The translations under genes were made by a program, and so were the position numbers. A DNA stretch of 64,000 nucleotides, taken from NCBI GenBank assembly GCA_012841015.1, contig DUVN01000024.1, positions 1 to 64,000 on the forward strand. Reading direction: 5' to 3'. Below the pieces are notes generated by a model. That model had not been told where the DNA came from. It was given only the letters and a program-made list of their open reading frames with translations, and ran no database searches. This document shows, in pieces, positions 36,138 through 45,100 of this stretch. Position 1 is the stretch's first letter, and every line of letters starts with the position of its first letter. The DNA is from Clostridiaceae bacterium. Lineage in GTDB: Bacteria; Bacillota; Clostridia; Saccharofermentanales; DTU023.

Positions 36138-37520
36138 ATGAATCAGGAATATTATCTTCAACAGCTAGAAGAAGAGCTCGTTGTCGCACTTGGTTGTACG
36201 GAGCCGGTGTCTGTCGCGTTTGCGGCAGCGCTAGCAAGAAAAGAAGCTGGATACGACGAGCCGATTGAATCGATTGAGTTACAGGCAAGCGTCAGCATTT
36301 ACAAAAATGCGATGAGCGTTTTTATTCCAGGGACATCCGATATGGGGGCGGCGATGGCGGCCGCCTTAGGCGCTATCGGGGGTGATCCTTCGCTTAACTT
36401 ACAAGTTCTCCAGAATATTCGCGAAGAAGACATTGTCAAAGCTCGTAATCTTTGCGCTGAGAGAAAGGTTGTGCTCGATCTTGCTCCTCAGGGAACACCG
36501 TCTCTTTACGTCAACGTTATTGTCCATACACAGAACCACACAGGGCGGGCGACCGTGGCGTGGAAGCATGATCTCATCATGGAACTGGAGCGCGACGGCG
36601 TCATGACGTTTTTAAATGATACAAGTCAAGTGCAGGAATTGACCGACTCCATCACTGTGGATGATTTGCGTGATATTTGGGATTTTGCGACGACGGTGGA
36701 TATTGAGAAGCTTGATCTCATCCGACAGGCGATCGAACTTAATGAGAGGATTGCGATTGAAGGGATGTTGAACTCGTACGGACTTGAAGTCGGGCGTTCT
36801 ATAGCGAAATCATGTCACGGCGCAAAGGGTAGTTCTTTCATAGAGAAGTGCACTTCATGCAATCTTGAAACAGATTTCTTCCCTGAGGAATCATGTTGCA
36901 AAGTGATTCCCAAGGTAGAGGGTTGCTCATTGTCAGATTACTGTGCGGCTTGGACTGCCGCTGCGACTGATGCACGGATGGTCGGCGTTTCACTGCCTGT
37001 CATGAGCAATTCGGGGAGTGGGAATCAGGGGCTCACCGCAACCGTGCCTGTTTTAAGTGCTGCGCGTTATCTCGGGAGTACGGAAGAAGAGCTGCTCCGA
37101 GCTCAGACTTTAAGTCATCTTATTGCTGTCCACGTAAAAAAGAGTTTCGGTCGCCTTTCGCCGCTCTGCGGCGCAACGGCTGCAGCAGTTGGTGCGAGTG
37201 CAGGGATTGTGCTTTTGCAAGGTGGAGGTATTGAGCACGTGATCGCAGCCGTGCAAAACATGTTCGGAACGGTGACTGGCATGATCTGTGATGGAGCAAA
37301 GCCGGGATGTTCTTTAAAAGTATCCGCATGTATTTATTCAGCTGTGCAAGCGGTTGCCGTTGCCATGCAAGGTAAGCAAATTGCGCCAACAGACGGTGTT
37401 ATTGAGAGTGATGTTGAAGAGACAATTAAGAACATGGAGCGAATTTCAAAAGAGGGTATGGATAATATGGATGAATTGCTTCTCAACATTATGCTGAATA
37501 AGAAAAGTGAAAATACGTAA
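36138..37520 (+). CDS. L-cysteine desulfidase family (UPF0597/YhaM, CyuA-like)
   Basis: 460 aa. N-terminal ALGCTEPVSVAFA places the presumed catalytic cysteine at C20. The iron-sulfur cysteines expected for CyuA-type enzymes are in CGATAAAVGASAG (~343) and CDGAKPGC (~381-388), with the seven-residue spacing of the latter pair matching. The family degrades L-cysteine to pyruvate, sulfide and ammonia with a 4Fe-4S cluster rather than PLP, fitting an anaerobe. RBS GGGGGGAG. It is followed after 89 bp by a DUF4213/DUF364 gene. Some family members may have other amino-acid substrates. Confidence 0.85.
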   Translation: MNQEYYLQQLEEELVVALGCTEPVSVAFAAALARKEAGYDEPIESIELQASVSIYKNAMSVFIPGTSDMGAAMAAALGAIGGDPSLNLQVLQNIREEDIVKARNLCAERKVVLDLAPQGTPSLYVNVIVHTQNHTGRATVAWKHDLIMELERDGVMTFLNDTSQVQELTDSITVDDLRDIWDFATTVDIEKLDLIRQAIELNERIAIEGMLNSYGLEVGRSIAKSCHGAKGSSFIEKCTSCNLETDFFPEESCCKVIPKVEGCSLSDYCAAWTAAATDARMVGVSLPVMSNSGSGNQGLTATVPVLSAARYLGSTEEELLRAQTLSHLIAVHVKKSFGRLSPLCGATAAAVGASAGIVLLQGGGIEHVIAAVQNMFGTVTGMICDGAKPGCSLKVSACIYSAVQAVAVAMQGKQIAPTDGVIESDVEETIKNMERISKEGMDNMDELLLNIMLNKKSENT

Positions 37521-37609
37521 ACTCAGTCGTTTCAGAGTCAGCGCAGTCGGATTACCATTGAAGTCGTTGTACAGATGATTGAAGGAGTAGCGATAACTAG
37601 GAGGTGCCC

Positions 37610-38356
37610 ATGATCATTGATGAACTAATTAATATTGTAGAGCCGAAAGCTGGTTCTCAGACAATTAAAGACATTCGGATTGGCCTTGGCTATACGTGTG
37701 TAGAGTTGAGCGGTGGCGGCTGTGGTCTGGCATATACCTTTCGAAAGGACACAGGACATACGTGTTCTGTTTTAGGGGCTGCCGGTACTTTACTAGGTAC
37801 GCCGGCGGCTGAAATGATCACTTGGGCAAAGTCGAATAATCGTATTAGGGCGGCTCTCGGACTGGCCACCATCAATGCCTTGATCAACGGCAAAAGTCCT
37901 GATATGACATCTGCCAATGTTGTGGACGCTCTTGAGGTGCGGGAGCATGACGTTTTCGGTATGGTAGGAGCTTTTCGACCCATTCTCAAAGAGATCAAAA
38001 CTCAGACGAGTAAGATTTACGTTTTCGAGAAAGAGATCGAGGAGGGTAGTGGCTTTTATCCATCAGAAGACATTCCTCGATATCTACCGCGCTGTGATGT
38101 CATTGTTCTCACGGCGACCAGCCTCATCAACCACTCGATTGATGAGGTTCTGGAGCATTGCCAAGGCGCGAGGGAAGTCTGTCTCGTTGGTCCGTCGACA
38201 CCCATGTGCCCGACCGTCTTTGCTCCTCACGGCATTACCCTGCTGGCAGGCAGTTTAGTCATGCGACCGGCCCTTGCCTTGGAAATCGTCAGCCAAGGCG
38301 GCGGAACAAGGAATTTGCGACCGGCGATTGAACACGTTCTACTTCGGCTTTCGTGA
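37610..38356 (+). CDS. DUF4213/DUF364 protein (putative metal-chelation domain)
   Basis: 248 aa from ATG 37610, directly after TAGGAGG; an upstream GTG at 37604 overlaps this site. N-terminal DUF4213-like region (about 1-85: DIRIGLGYTCVELSGGGCGL, then HTCSVLGAAG) and a C-terminal Rossmann-like DUF364 domain (VGAFRPILKEI, CDVIVLTATSLINHSIDEVL, LVGPSTPMCPTVFA). Family members are linked to metal or molybdenum-related functions in other genomes; the exact role is unknown. Likely co-transcribed with the desulfidase. Confidence 0.8.
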   Translation: MIIDELINIVEPKAGSQTIKDIRIGLGYTCVELSGGGCGLAYTFRKDTGHTCSVLGAAGTLLGTPAAEMITWAKSNNRIRAALGLATINALINGKSPDMTSANVVDALEVREHDVFGMVGAFRPILKEIKTQTSKIYVFEKEIEEGSGFYPSEDIPRYLPRCDVIVLTATSLINHSIDEVLEHCQGAREVCLVGPSTPMCPTVFAPHGITLLAGSLVMRPALALEIVSQGGGTRNLRPAIEHVLLRLS

Positions 38357-38471
38357 ACTGGGCACAGCGCATTTTACGCTGACGAATGATCTCCTGTCAC
38401 AAGTGAGGATTCTAGTATGAATCTAATCAAGTGACTGCAGAATAGTTCATGATGTAATTCATACTGGAGAC

Positions 38472-39635
38472 TCATTCGTCCTTATCATAACGATAGTAAT
38501 CGACTTCACTGATCTCGTTAAAGGTTGCCTTGACATAGACCCGAAGGCGATTTCCCTCTTCGTCAAACCAGCAATAGTAGGCAGATTTTCTTTCGAATGT
38601 ATCAGGGTCAGCTGTCTCGGCAATCTCCAGTCCCGGTGTTCCAAGTTTCGTGAAGGCGTCATTGATCGGCATGTCTTCAAAATCAATATCGTTATCTAGG
38701 TTTATGCTCGCGGGCGTCAAACGAGCGTAATCTTTATAATCAAAATATTCCAACATAAGTTGTTTATGACTGACACGTAAATCTGGTGTCAGCTTTACCA
38801 AAAGCGTTTTCCCACTCATATCAGTAAAAAAGACGGTTTGCTGGCCTAATGGGTATAGATAGTCTCCTTTATGCCCTGTTATTGCTCGAACCTCATCCAG
38901 CGTCATGCCGAGCTTTACTTGTTCATACCATTCGCAGGTTCTTACCCTTAGCTCTTCGACACTCAACTCCGAGCCCGGACGAGGTCTCTCCAAGTTTTCA
39001 AAAGTATTGGTTGTATGAAGAGTAGTCTGGTTTTTTACGGCCAGTTTTGCCATGTCGATCAAAACGTCGAGAGCGACTTTTTCTGAGCCACCTATGAAGC
39101 TGTATACACACTCGCCGTTAACCACAAGAACGGTAGGCCTAACGGAGTACTCCTTAGTGACCGTAAAAGCGAATGCCTTTTCTCCAAAATCAAGACGTTT
39201 AAGGGTTGGATTATCTTCTTGGTCCTTTATATCCCATTCAAAGCTTTTTCGAGCTGCGCGTTCTTCAGGGGGTTGTTTCGTTGAGTAGTTCACACCAATG
39301 GTGATGAAATAATCCGTTTCATGCAAATCTGAAGCGAGAGGCATTGAAGCCTTGTCACCGAAGAAGATACGATTTCCTGTCTTGTCTCCAAAAAGATCTG
39401 TTGCCTCACGACATGCGAGGACCTTGAGATCGGTCAGCGCCTCCAGCTCGTCTTTAGAAATAACCTGATAAAAAACGATAGGCTCGCTAGGCTTTGGCGG
39501 ATCATCTGCCTTTAAACGACTGCTTTGTTGAGGCTCTATCCGATCATCCGTGGTCTTACTCTTGGGCGAACAGGCCGCTGTGAATAGGAGGAGGACTAGA
39601 GTGAAAGATAAAACGGTCAAAAGTACTTTTCTCAT
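38472..39635 (-). CDS. lipoprotein with SmpA/BLIP-like C-terminal domain
   Basis: 387 aa. Lipobox TAAC with lipidated C22. After a short polar spacer there is an unassigned domain (to about 230), then VKLGMTLDEVRAITGHKGD, typical of the SmpA/OmlA/BLIP-like fold, and a second related half ending CWFDEEGNRLRVYVKATF. In Gram-positives such lipoproteins are usually of unknown function. Convergent with the DUF364 gene. Confidence 0.7.
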   Translation of the reverse strand: MRKVLLTVLSFTLVLLLFTAACSPKSKTTDDRIEPQQSSRLKADDPPKPSEPIVFYQVISKDELEALTDLKVLACREATDLFGDKTGNRIFFGDKASMPLASDLHETDYFITIGVNYSTKQPPEERAARKSFEWDIKDQEDNPTLKRLDFGEKAFAFTVTKEYSVRPTVLVVNGECVYSFIGGSEKVALDVLIDMAKLAVKNQTTLHTTNTFENLERPRPGSELSVEELRVRTCEWYEQVKLGMTLDEVRAITGHKGDYLYPLGQQTVFFTDMSGKTLLVKLTPDLRVSHKQLMLEYFDYKDYARLTPASINLDNDIDFEDMPINDAFTKLGTPGLEIAETADPDTFERKSAYYCWFDEEGNRLRVYVKATFNEISEVDYYRYDKDE

Positions 39636-40202
39636 GATGAAGACTCCGATCTATGCGCATATGATACGCATGTAGAAATTCCCCAAACCATTCGTGTGCG
39701 ATAAGGATTACCCGGAGAGTCTGGCGAAAGATCAGCCTGCGGATACTGATTATCTCACATCTTTACATATAGCAGACAAGACAGTTTTTTGCAATATATA
39801 TGCGATGCAAAATCAAAGATATCTTAAAATAATATTTAAATTCTTTAACTTTACAACATAAGCTGAGACAGAAGATTAATATTGTCGTTATCTTGCGGGA
39901 CATTCGTATGAATTATTTGTAGGCAGAAGATACTGAACTAGCAGCTTTTGTACGTGTAATGTGAGCTGTACGGCTCATGCAACAAGGGTGTGCGCGCAAG
40001 ATGTTTTTAGGCGCAAGTCACCGAATAGTTAGCCTATTATATGCGCGATACGAGGGGCGCTCAGCCTAGGGTGTTCGTAGAGAGATTTTTGTTGGATGAT
40101 TCGTCACAGATTGTTTGATCGTGTTATAATGCATCGTGCGAGTGCATATCGTGCTGATTGAAAGGGGCAACGCCTTTAAGTCAAGGCGCTTGTGTAGACT
40201 TT
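39636..40202. other. gene-free AT-rich stretch before tRNA-Gly
   Basis: 567 bp. Contains an AT-rich core around 39790-39860 and the tRNA promoter near 40122-40130. No open frame with a ribosome site, no clear terminator and no repeat of the 82-bp type were found. Confidence 0.5.
40122..40130 (+). promoter_or_regulatory. extended -10 promoter of tRNA-Gly
   Basis: TGT-TATAAT at 40122-40130, 73 bp before the mature tRNA 5' end. The -35 region is weak. Confidence 0.5.
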
Positions 40203-40276
40203 GCGGGTGTAGTTCAATGGCAGAACATTAGCTTCCCAAGCTAAATACGGGGGTTCGATTCCCCTCACCCGCTCCA
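40203..40276 (+). tRNA. tRNA-Gly (CCC anticodon)
   Basis: 74 nt including an encoded CCA. Acceptor GCGGGTG pairs with CACCCGC; discriminator T. Anticodon arm TTAGC-TTCCCAA-GCTAA gives anticodon CCC. T arm GGGGG-TTCGATT-CCCCT is present with one mismatch-tolerant pair. It reads GGG codons. Confidence 0.95.
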
Positions 40277-40423
40277 AATTATCGTCGTTTTCTCAAACAA
40301 ATCTAATTATTGACGTGTCAATAGATGGTTGCCTTGTGATCCGCCTTCTAGGTTGAGGAGGCGATTGAATGAAACAGCTAATTAAAGGGAGCGTAGCTCC
40401 TGATTCATCGCATATACCTAATC

Positions 40424-40475
40424 GGTCCTTGTAGCTACCCGTAAGAGAACAGATCAGAGCTTCGTGTTGAGTGAG
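40424..40475 (-). repeat. degenerate copy of the 3' end of the cupin gene
   Basis: About 48 bp match the 3' end of the gene at 40506-41006, offset by 84 bp (CCTTGTAGCTACCCGTAAGA at 40427 versus CCTTATGAGCACCCGTAAGA at 40511). The copy has no open frame and is not coding. The rest of 40277-40505 holds nothing recognised. Confidence 0.7.
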
Positions 40476-40505
40476 TATGATTCTATCCTAGGCAGGGCGG
40501 TTAGT

Positions 40506-41006
40506 TTAGTCCTTATGAGCACCCGTAAGAGAGCGAATCAGTGCTTCATGTTGAGGGAAAGAGGCAATCAATTGCTCCGGATTTTCACAATGCTCATAAT
40601 CACGTTCGTCAAACCCTGGAGACATGCTAGTCCCGACAAATGCAAATGACCCTCCTGGTACGACACGTGATCCGTGCCACGTATTCGCGCGAATGACAGC
40701 TTGGGGGACGTGTCCAGCTAGATAATTGTTGCCAAGTACGATGTGACGCGAGGTGCCATCAGGTGAGAGTTCGAGAATTTCCATCGGATCTCCGTAGTAG
40801 AAATGATAGATCTCGTCTGAGGGTAAGCGATGCAAGTGAGAGAATACATCGTCATAGAGCAAATAAAAAATGGCATTGCACAGATCGCGGTCATTGAACG
40901 TGCGCTCTGAACGGTAACTTGAACGGAACATCCCTCCTTCAGGTTCCAAGGTGACTAATCCGAATTTTTCGACGATTATCTCAGGCGTAATCAGTTGGTT
41001 CATCAT
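40506..41006 (-). CDS. cupin_5 (DUF985) protein
   Basis: 166 aa from the ATG at 41006 (AAAGGAATCAAT upstream). Double-stranded beta-helix pattern with FSHLHRLPSDEIYHFYYGDP (metal-site histidines H and E) and a second VPQAVIRANTWHGSRVVPGG box, typical of the DUF985 branch of cupins. The family lacks a settled function; some members are linked to sugar or uronate isomerisation. It follows the Gfo/Idh gene on the same strand by 148 bp. Confidence 0.85.
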   Translation of the reverse strand: MMNQLITPEIIVEKFGLVTLEPEGGMFRSSYRSERTFNDRDLCNAIFYLLYDDVFSHLHRLPSDEIYHFYYGDPMEILELSPDGTSRHIVLGNNYLAGHVPQAVIRANTWHGSRVVPGGSFAFVGTSMSPGFDERDYEHCENPEQLIASFPQHEALIRSLTGAHKD

Positions 41007-41153
41007 ATTGATTCCTTTCCTCATGTGGGCTCTAAAGGAGCTATTTTGATTTTTCGATGATCATCACAGGCAGAATACGTAGTTTTTAGAGGATACTACC
41101 TCTCTTGGTTAACACTACGCTCGTCCTGTTTGCTACGTTCGAATTGTTCATTT

Positions 41154-42263
41154 TCAAGATTGAGTACCGTTACTTAGGTCTGACTCTTCCACATTGATCC
41201 ACGCACCTTCCTGTTGAGCGCTCTGGTAAATGGCCTCACAAAGAATTGCCAACCGCAGACCAGCGTCAAAATCAGGCAATTTTTCAGGGCGCCTATTTCC
41301 ACCTGTTTCGATTGTCTGATAGAAATCTCGAACAAGATGGCGAACACTATCATTAAATCCATTATTACCAAAGGGGAATAACTCCCGATGGATACCCTGT
41401 TCACGGTCGCCCCAGTTGAATTGTGTGTAATTTTCAGAATTCCACCATAATGACTGATGTTCTCCCGAGATTTCCACATTCAGATGATTGACGCGACCGG
41501 CAGAAACTTGTGATAGGACGAGAGAGCCGAAGCTATGGTTCTCGAGCTGAAAGTGAACGAGTGCTACATCTTCCGAAGTGACTTGAACGCGTTTTGCATG
41601 ATGAGAGGGCGGCTCCTTGTGAAGAAGTGACCCTAGTTCATAGCGTATGGGAGACGGTGTATTGAACAGTGCGCTCACTCTAGTAATTCGCATCCCAGTT
41701 AAATATTGAACGAGGTCAAGCCAGTGCGTTCCAATTTCAGTTGTCGCTCGCGTTTTGCCTGCGAATGTTTCATTAAAACGCCAGCTGTACTGCGTTGGAA
41801 GTAAACCGAACTGCTGTAGATAACTGCCGTGGATCAATACGACATCGCCGAACTCTTCCGAATGTAAAATGGAACGCATACGATCTATTGTGGGAGCGTA
41901 GCGGACATTGAGCCCAAGTGCCGTTGTCTGTTGAGATGTGTTGGCCAGCATCGCAAGCTCCCTAGCTTCCTCAACATCGGTGCTAAGAGGTTTTTCACAG
42001 AGAACGTGTTTTTTGTGTTGTAGCAATTCGCGTATTGAAGAAGCATGCAATAGTGGCGGTGTACACACGTGTACACTGTCGATTGACAGCTGGTGAATGA
42101 GCGAAAGATCATCACTGTGAAAGGGGATGTTCCAACGCTCTGCAAATGCACGAGCGCTCTCTTTACGGCTTGTAATGACCGCTTCCAATTCAATGGCATT
42201 TGAGCGTAAAGCTTCTGCGTGCGCTTGAGCAATCATACCTGCCCCGATAATAGCAGCCTTCAT
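41154..42263 (-). CDS. Gfo/Idh/MocA-family oxidoreductase
   Basis: 369 aa. N-terminal dinucleotide-binding motif IIGAGMIAQAHAEAL (residues 4-18) and the family signature CEKPLSTD near residue 93. The C-terminal alpha/beta domain shows the EIGTHWLDLVQYLTG segment with the usual histidine. Substrate is typically a sugar, inositol or similar polyol. Start 42263 follows GAGGAGATATAAC. Separated by 68 bp from the amidohydrolase upstream, so an operon is likely. Confidence 0.85.
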   Translation of the reverse strand: MKAAIIGAGMIAQAHAEALRSNAIELEAVITSRKESARAFAERWNIPFHSDDLSLIHQLSIDSVHVCTPPLLHASSIRELLQHKKHVLCEKPLSTDVEEARELAMLANTSQQTTALGLNVRYAPTIDRMRSILHSEEFGDVVLIHGSYLQQFGLLPTQYSWRFNETFAGKTRATTEIGTHWLDLVQYLTGMRITRVSALFNTPSPIRYELGSLLHKEPPSHHAKRVQVTSEDVALVHFQLENHSFGSLVLSQVSAGRVNHLNVEISGEHQSLWWNSENYTQFNWGDREQGIHRELFPFGNNGFNDSVRHLVRDFYQTIETGGNRRPEKLPDFDAGLRLAILCEAIYQSAQQEGAWINVEESDLSNGTQS

Positions 42264-42331
42264 GTTATATCTCCTCGTTTCATCGATTTTGAAGAGGAAT
42301 TTCTCTCATTTTTCCCTTCAGATTGCTGTTG

Positions 42332-43672
42332 CTAGCCACCATTGCTTTGTCTGATTCGGTGTAAGCGATCAGAGGCTTTCTGCGCCTCTTGCCGTATTTC
42401 TTCCACATTAATGCCAAGGATGACCTTATCTTGCATGAGCTGACGACCATTCACAAAGACGTCACTCACATTGGCGCCTGTCGCGGAGTAAGTAATATGT
42501 GAATAGACCATGTCACGCATGTTGTCTTGAAGGGGCGTTAAGTTAAGATCATTCGTATCAAGTGAGATGATATCTGCTTTTTTCCCCACTTCTATGCTAC
42601 CAATCGCATGACCCATTCCGATACTGTCAGCCGCATCAATTGTCACCATGCGCACAGCTTGCCGTGCGGGAAAAAAGGTCGGGTCCTTTTCTTTCATTTT
42701 TTGAATGAGAACACCAGTTTTCTGGTCAGCCAGAAGATCAAGACTGTTGTTGCTCTGCGCACCATCTATACCGAGCGTAATTCTCACACCTGCATCAAGT
42801 AGGCGACGGGCAGGAAGAATGCCGTCGCACAGCTTTAGATTGCTGACGGGATTGTAACTGACACTCGCATCATGCTCATGAAAGATCGACATATCCTCAT
42901 CAGTAAGCCAAATGCAATGTGCCCCCAAAAATCTCCGCTCAAAAACACCTGTTTGCTCAAAATAGCGCGTGGGAGTCACACCATATTTTTCGAGAATTTC
43001 TTCGTTATTCTCTACTGTTTCAGAAAGGTGGGCATGGACAATCAGTGTATTGTATGTCTCGCTGAGATGTGCGATCTCGCGCAGAAGCTCTTGGCTGCAG
43101 CTGTAGGCATCGTGCGGCCCGTAACACGGATATACTAATGTTTCATTACTTTTGTCGTAGTATTTTTCAATAAATTCACTTGCGCAATGTAATGAATCAG
43201 ACGATTCGGGAGTTGGCCACGAAAATACTCCTGCTGCAACAAGAGAACGAAGTCCAATGCTTTGGGCCGCTAAGGCAACAGACTCGGAAAAATACCACAT
43301 GTCAACATTCGTCGTCATGCCATGACGTAAGTATTCGAGGTAACTTAGACGCGACCCATGGTAAGCATCTTCAGCAGTCATATGGCGCTCTACTGGCCAC
43401 ATATAATTGTGCAGCCAATCCATCAAGAACAGATCGTCTCCGAAGCCTCGAAAGAGTGAAGCCGGTGAATGGGTATGCGTGTTTATGAGCCCGGGGAGAA
43501 CAATTTTTCCTCTCATATTAAGTTGCTTTCCCGGAGGCAATGGCTCCACCTTGGGGCCGGCATATTGAATAGTGTCGCCTTCAATAACGAGCATACCATC
43601 CTCGAAAATGTGGTCTTCTTGGTCAACTGTCACAAGGATACAGTTGTGTACGATGAGAGAAGTGTGATCCAT
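42332..43672 (-). CDS. amidohydrolase (MtaD/SsnA-like adenine-nucleoside deaminase)
   Basis: 446 aa metal-dependent hydrolase of the TRZ/ATZ group. Metal ligands: HTH in LINTHTHSPASLFRG, H in HAHLSE, H in GAHCIWL, and D in GIDGAQSNNSLDLL. The sequence fits deaminases that act on methylthioadenosine, S-adenosylhomocysteine or 5'-deoxyadenosine, but guanine- or atrazine-type substrates cannot be excluded. Start 43672 follows AGGAGG on the minus strand. It is divergent from the nucleoside ABC operon and shares that regulatory gap. Confidence 0.8.
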   Translation of the reverse strand: MDHTSLIVHNCILVTVDQEDHIFEDGMLVIEGDTIQYAGPKVEPLPPGKQLNMRGKIVLPGLINTHTHSPASLFRGFGDDLFLMDWLHNYMWPVERHMTAEDAYHGSRLSYLEYLRHGMTTNVDMWYFSESVALAAQSIGLRSLVAAGVFSWPTPESSDSLHCASEFIEKYYDKSNETLVYPCYGPHDAYSCSQELLREIAHLSETYNTLIVHAHLSETVENNEEILEKYGVTPTRYFEQTGVFERRFLGAHCIWLTDEDMSIFHEHDASVSYNPVSNLKLCDGILPARRLLDAGVRITLGIDGAQSNNSLDLLADQKTGVLIQKMKEKDPTFFPARQAVRMVTIDAADSIGMGHAIGSIEVGKKADIISLDTNDLNLTPLQDNMRDMVYSHITYSATGANVSDVFVNGRQLMQDKVILGINVEEIRQEAQKASDRLHRIRQSNGG

Positions 43673-43724
43673 GAGAACCTCCTGACATACTCAAATTTAT
43701 ATCATTTAAGTGAAAAATGCAATG

Positions 43725-43829
43725 CAAATCCACAAAAATCCATAAAATTTCAGCAATTTTATTGACTGTTTGTGTGTGTTGTGCTAAAATATCAACAATA
43801 AATCGTGGAATCATTACAAATCCATGAAA
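43725..43829 (+). promoter_or_regulatory. three AAATCCA repeats, candidate operators
   Basis: CAAATCCACAAA (43725), AAAATCCATAAA (43735) and CAAATCCATGAAA (43817) flank the promoter at 43762-43790: two upstream of -35, one downstream of -10. A related TAAATCCGTAA occurs near 53356 ahead of the nucleoside hydrolase. They are candidates for the DeoR-family regulator encoded in this locus; no match to a known consensus is claimed. Confidence 0.4.
43762..43790 (+). promoter_or_regulatory. promoter of the nucleoside ABC operon
   Basis: TTGACT (43762-43767), 17-bp spacer, TAAAAT (43785-43790). Close to the sigma-A consensus; 81 bp before the substrate-binding protein start. Confidence 0.75.
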
Positions 43830-43870
43830 AACAACAGCATCAGTCATGCGCAAAAGAGGAGGAAAAACTA

Positions 43871-45019
43871 ATGTATTTTAGAAGGATCATGGCAGTTTTG
43901 CTGGTGGCTATCTTGGCGTTCGCAGCAGTAGCATGCTCATCGTCAGAGGAAAAGCCGGGCACGGAAGCGGTCGATTCAGGCGACCAACAGGGAGGAGAGT
44001 CGAAGGCTCCTGATGCATCGAAGCCACCAGAGGGTGACGTTGAGCTCAAAGGACGTATAGGTATTGTTTATACGATGACGGGGCGCGGCGATATGGCCTT
44101 TAACGACATTACTTACCGTGGCGCGATGCGTGCTGCAGAAGAGTTTAATCTCGAAGTTGACCATGTCGAACCTAAGACTTTGTCCGAAATGGAAATGGCG
44201 TTTGAGGATATGTCCTCATCGGGCGACTACGATCTGATCGTAGGGATTAGCTTTGAAGTGCTTGATGCGCTCAACCGTACGGCTCCGGAATATCCTGAGC
44301 AGAAGTACGCACTTGTCGACACGTCAATCCCGCTTGATAATGTTGTCTCATTTATCGCAAAAGAGAATGAAGCGGCGTTCCTTTCAGGTGTATTTGCAGG
44401 GCTTCTTAATATCTATAAACCTGAAAATGGCATGGTCGGAGACGCGAACGTGATCGGGCTTGTCGGGGCAAAAGACGTGGAAGTAATCAATCGTCACATC
44501 GCCGGTTACACTTGCGGAGCCAAATACGTTAATCCCGATATTGAAGTATTGTTTGACTACGTAGGGAACTTCAGTGATACAGCGACTGCACAAACGATTG
44601 CCGAAACGATGCATAATCGCGGTGCAGACGTCATCTACAATGTCGCAGCCGGTGCAGGCCTAGGGATGTTTAAAGCCGCCAAAGAAAAAGGTTTTATTGC
44701 CATCGGACTCGACAACAACCAATGCCACATTGATCCCGATCATATCGCCGGCAGCATGCTGAAGCGTGTTGATGAATATGTCTACTCGGCGATCGCCGAT
44801 GTTGTAAAGGGCGAGTTCAAGGGCGGACAGACATTCAACATGGGGCTGGCTGAAAATGGAGTCGGATTTACGACAGAAGACAGTCTTGTTGTCATCGATC
44901 CAAAAATCATGGAGATAGTCGAAAAGTGTAAAGAACGTGTCATCAATGGCGAGCTCAAAATTCCGACAACCAAAGAAGAAATTGATGACTGGGTCGCGAA
45001 TCATCGTTACGAGTGGTAA
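43871..45019 (+). CDS. BMP-family nucleoside-binding lipoprotein
   Basis: 382 aa. Signal peptide with lipobox AVAC, lipidated at C22, then an acidic linker. The body is a Med/BMP-type periplasmic-binding fold (IGIVYTMTGRGDMAFNDITYRGAMRA, later DVIYNVAAGAGLGMFKAAKEK and AIGLDNNQCHIDPDHIAGSMLK). Such proteins bind nucleosides for the ABC transporters encoded just downstream. Start at 43871 follows AAGAGGAGG; an upstream in-frame ATG is inside the promoter-leader and unlikely. First gene of the operon. Confidence 0.92.
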   Translation: MYFRRIMAVLLVAILAFAAVACSSSEEKPGTEAVDSGDQQGGESKAPDASKPPEGDVELKGRIGIVYTMTGRGDMAFNDITYRGAMRAAEEFNLEVDHVEPKTLSEMEMAFEDMSSSGDYDLIVGISFEVLDALNRTAPEYPEQKYALVDTSIPLDNVVSFIAKENEAAFLSGVFAGLLNIYKPENGMVGDANVIGLVGAKDVEVINRHIAGYTCGAKYVNPDIEVLFDYVGNFSDTATAQTIAETMHNRGADVIYNVAAGAGLGMFKAAKEKGFIAIGLDNNQCHIDPDHIAGSMLKRVDEYVYSAIADVVKGEFKGGQTFNMGLAENGVGFTTEDSLVVIDPKIMEIVEKCKERVINGELKIPTTKEEIDDWVANHRYEW

Positions 45020-45047
45020 GACTGTACTACTTTACGGATGAAAATGC

Positions 45048-45076
45048 GTGGCTGTCCATTGTAAGTGGGCAGCCAC
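45048..45076 (+). promoter_or_regulatory. intercistronic hairpin between binding protein and ATPase
   Basis: GTGGCTGTCC (45048-45057) pairs with GGGCAGCCAC (45067-45076), nine of ten bases. There is no T run, so it is more likely an mRNA-stability or processing element than a terminator; such hairpins often set higher levels of binding protein than of transporter. Confidence 0.55.
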
Positions 45077-45100
45077 ATCCATAAGTTTGGAGGCACTGAT

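Noticed and set aside
45048-45076. Intrinsic terminator
   Set aside because: The hairpin lacks a following T run and the operon continues.
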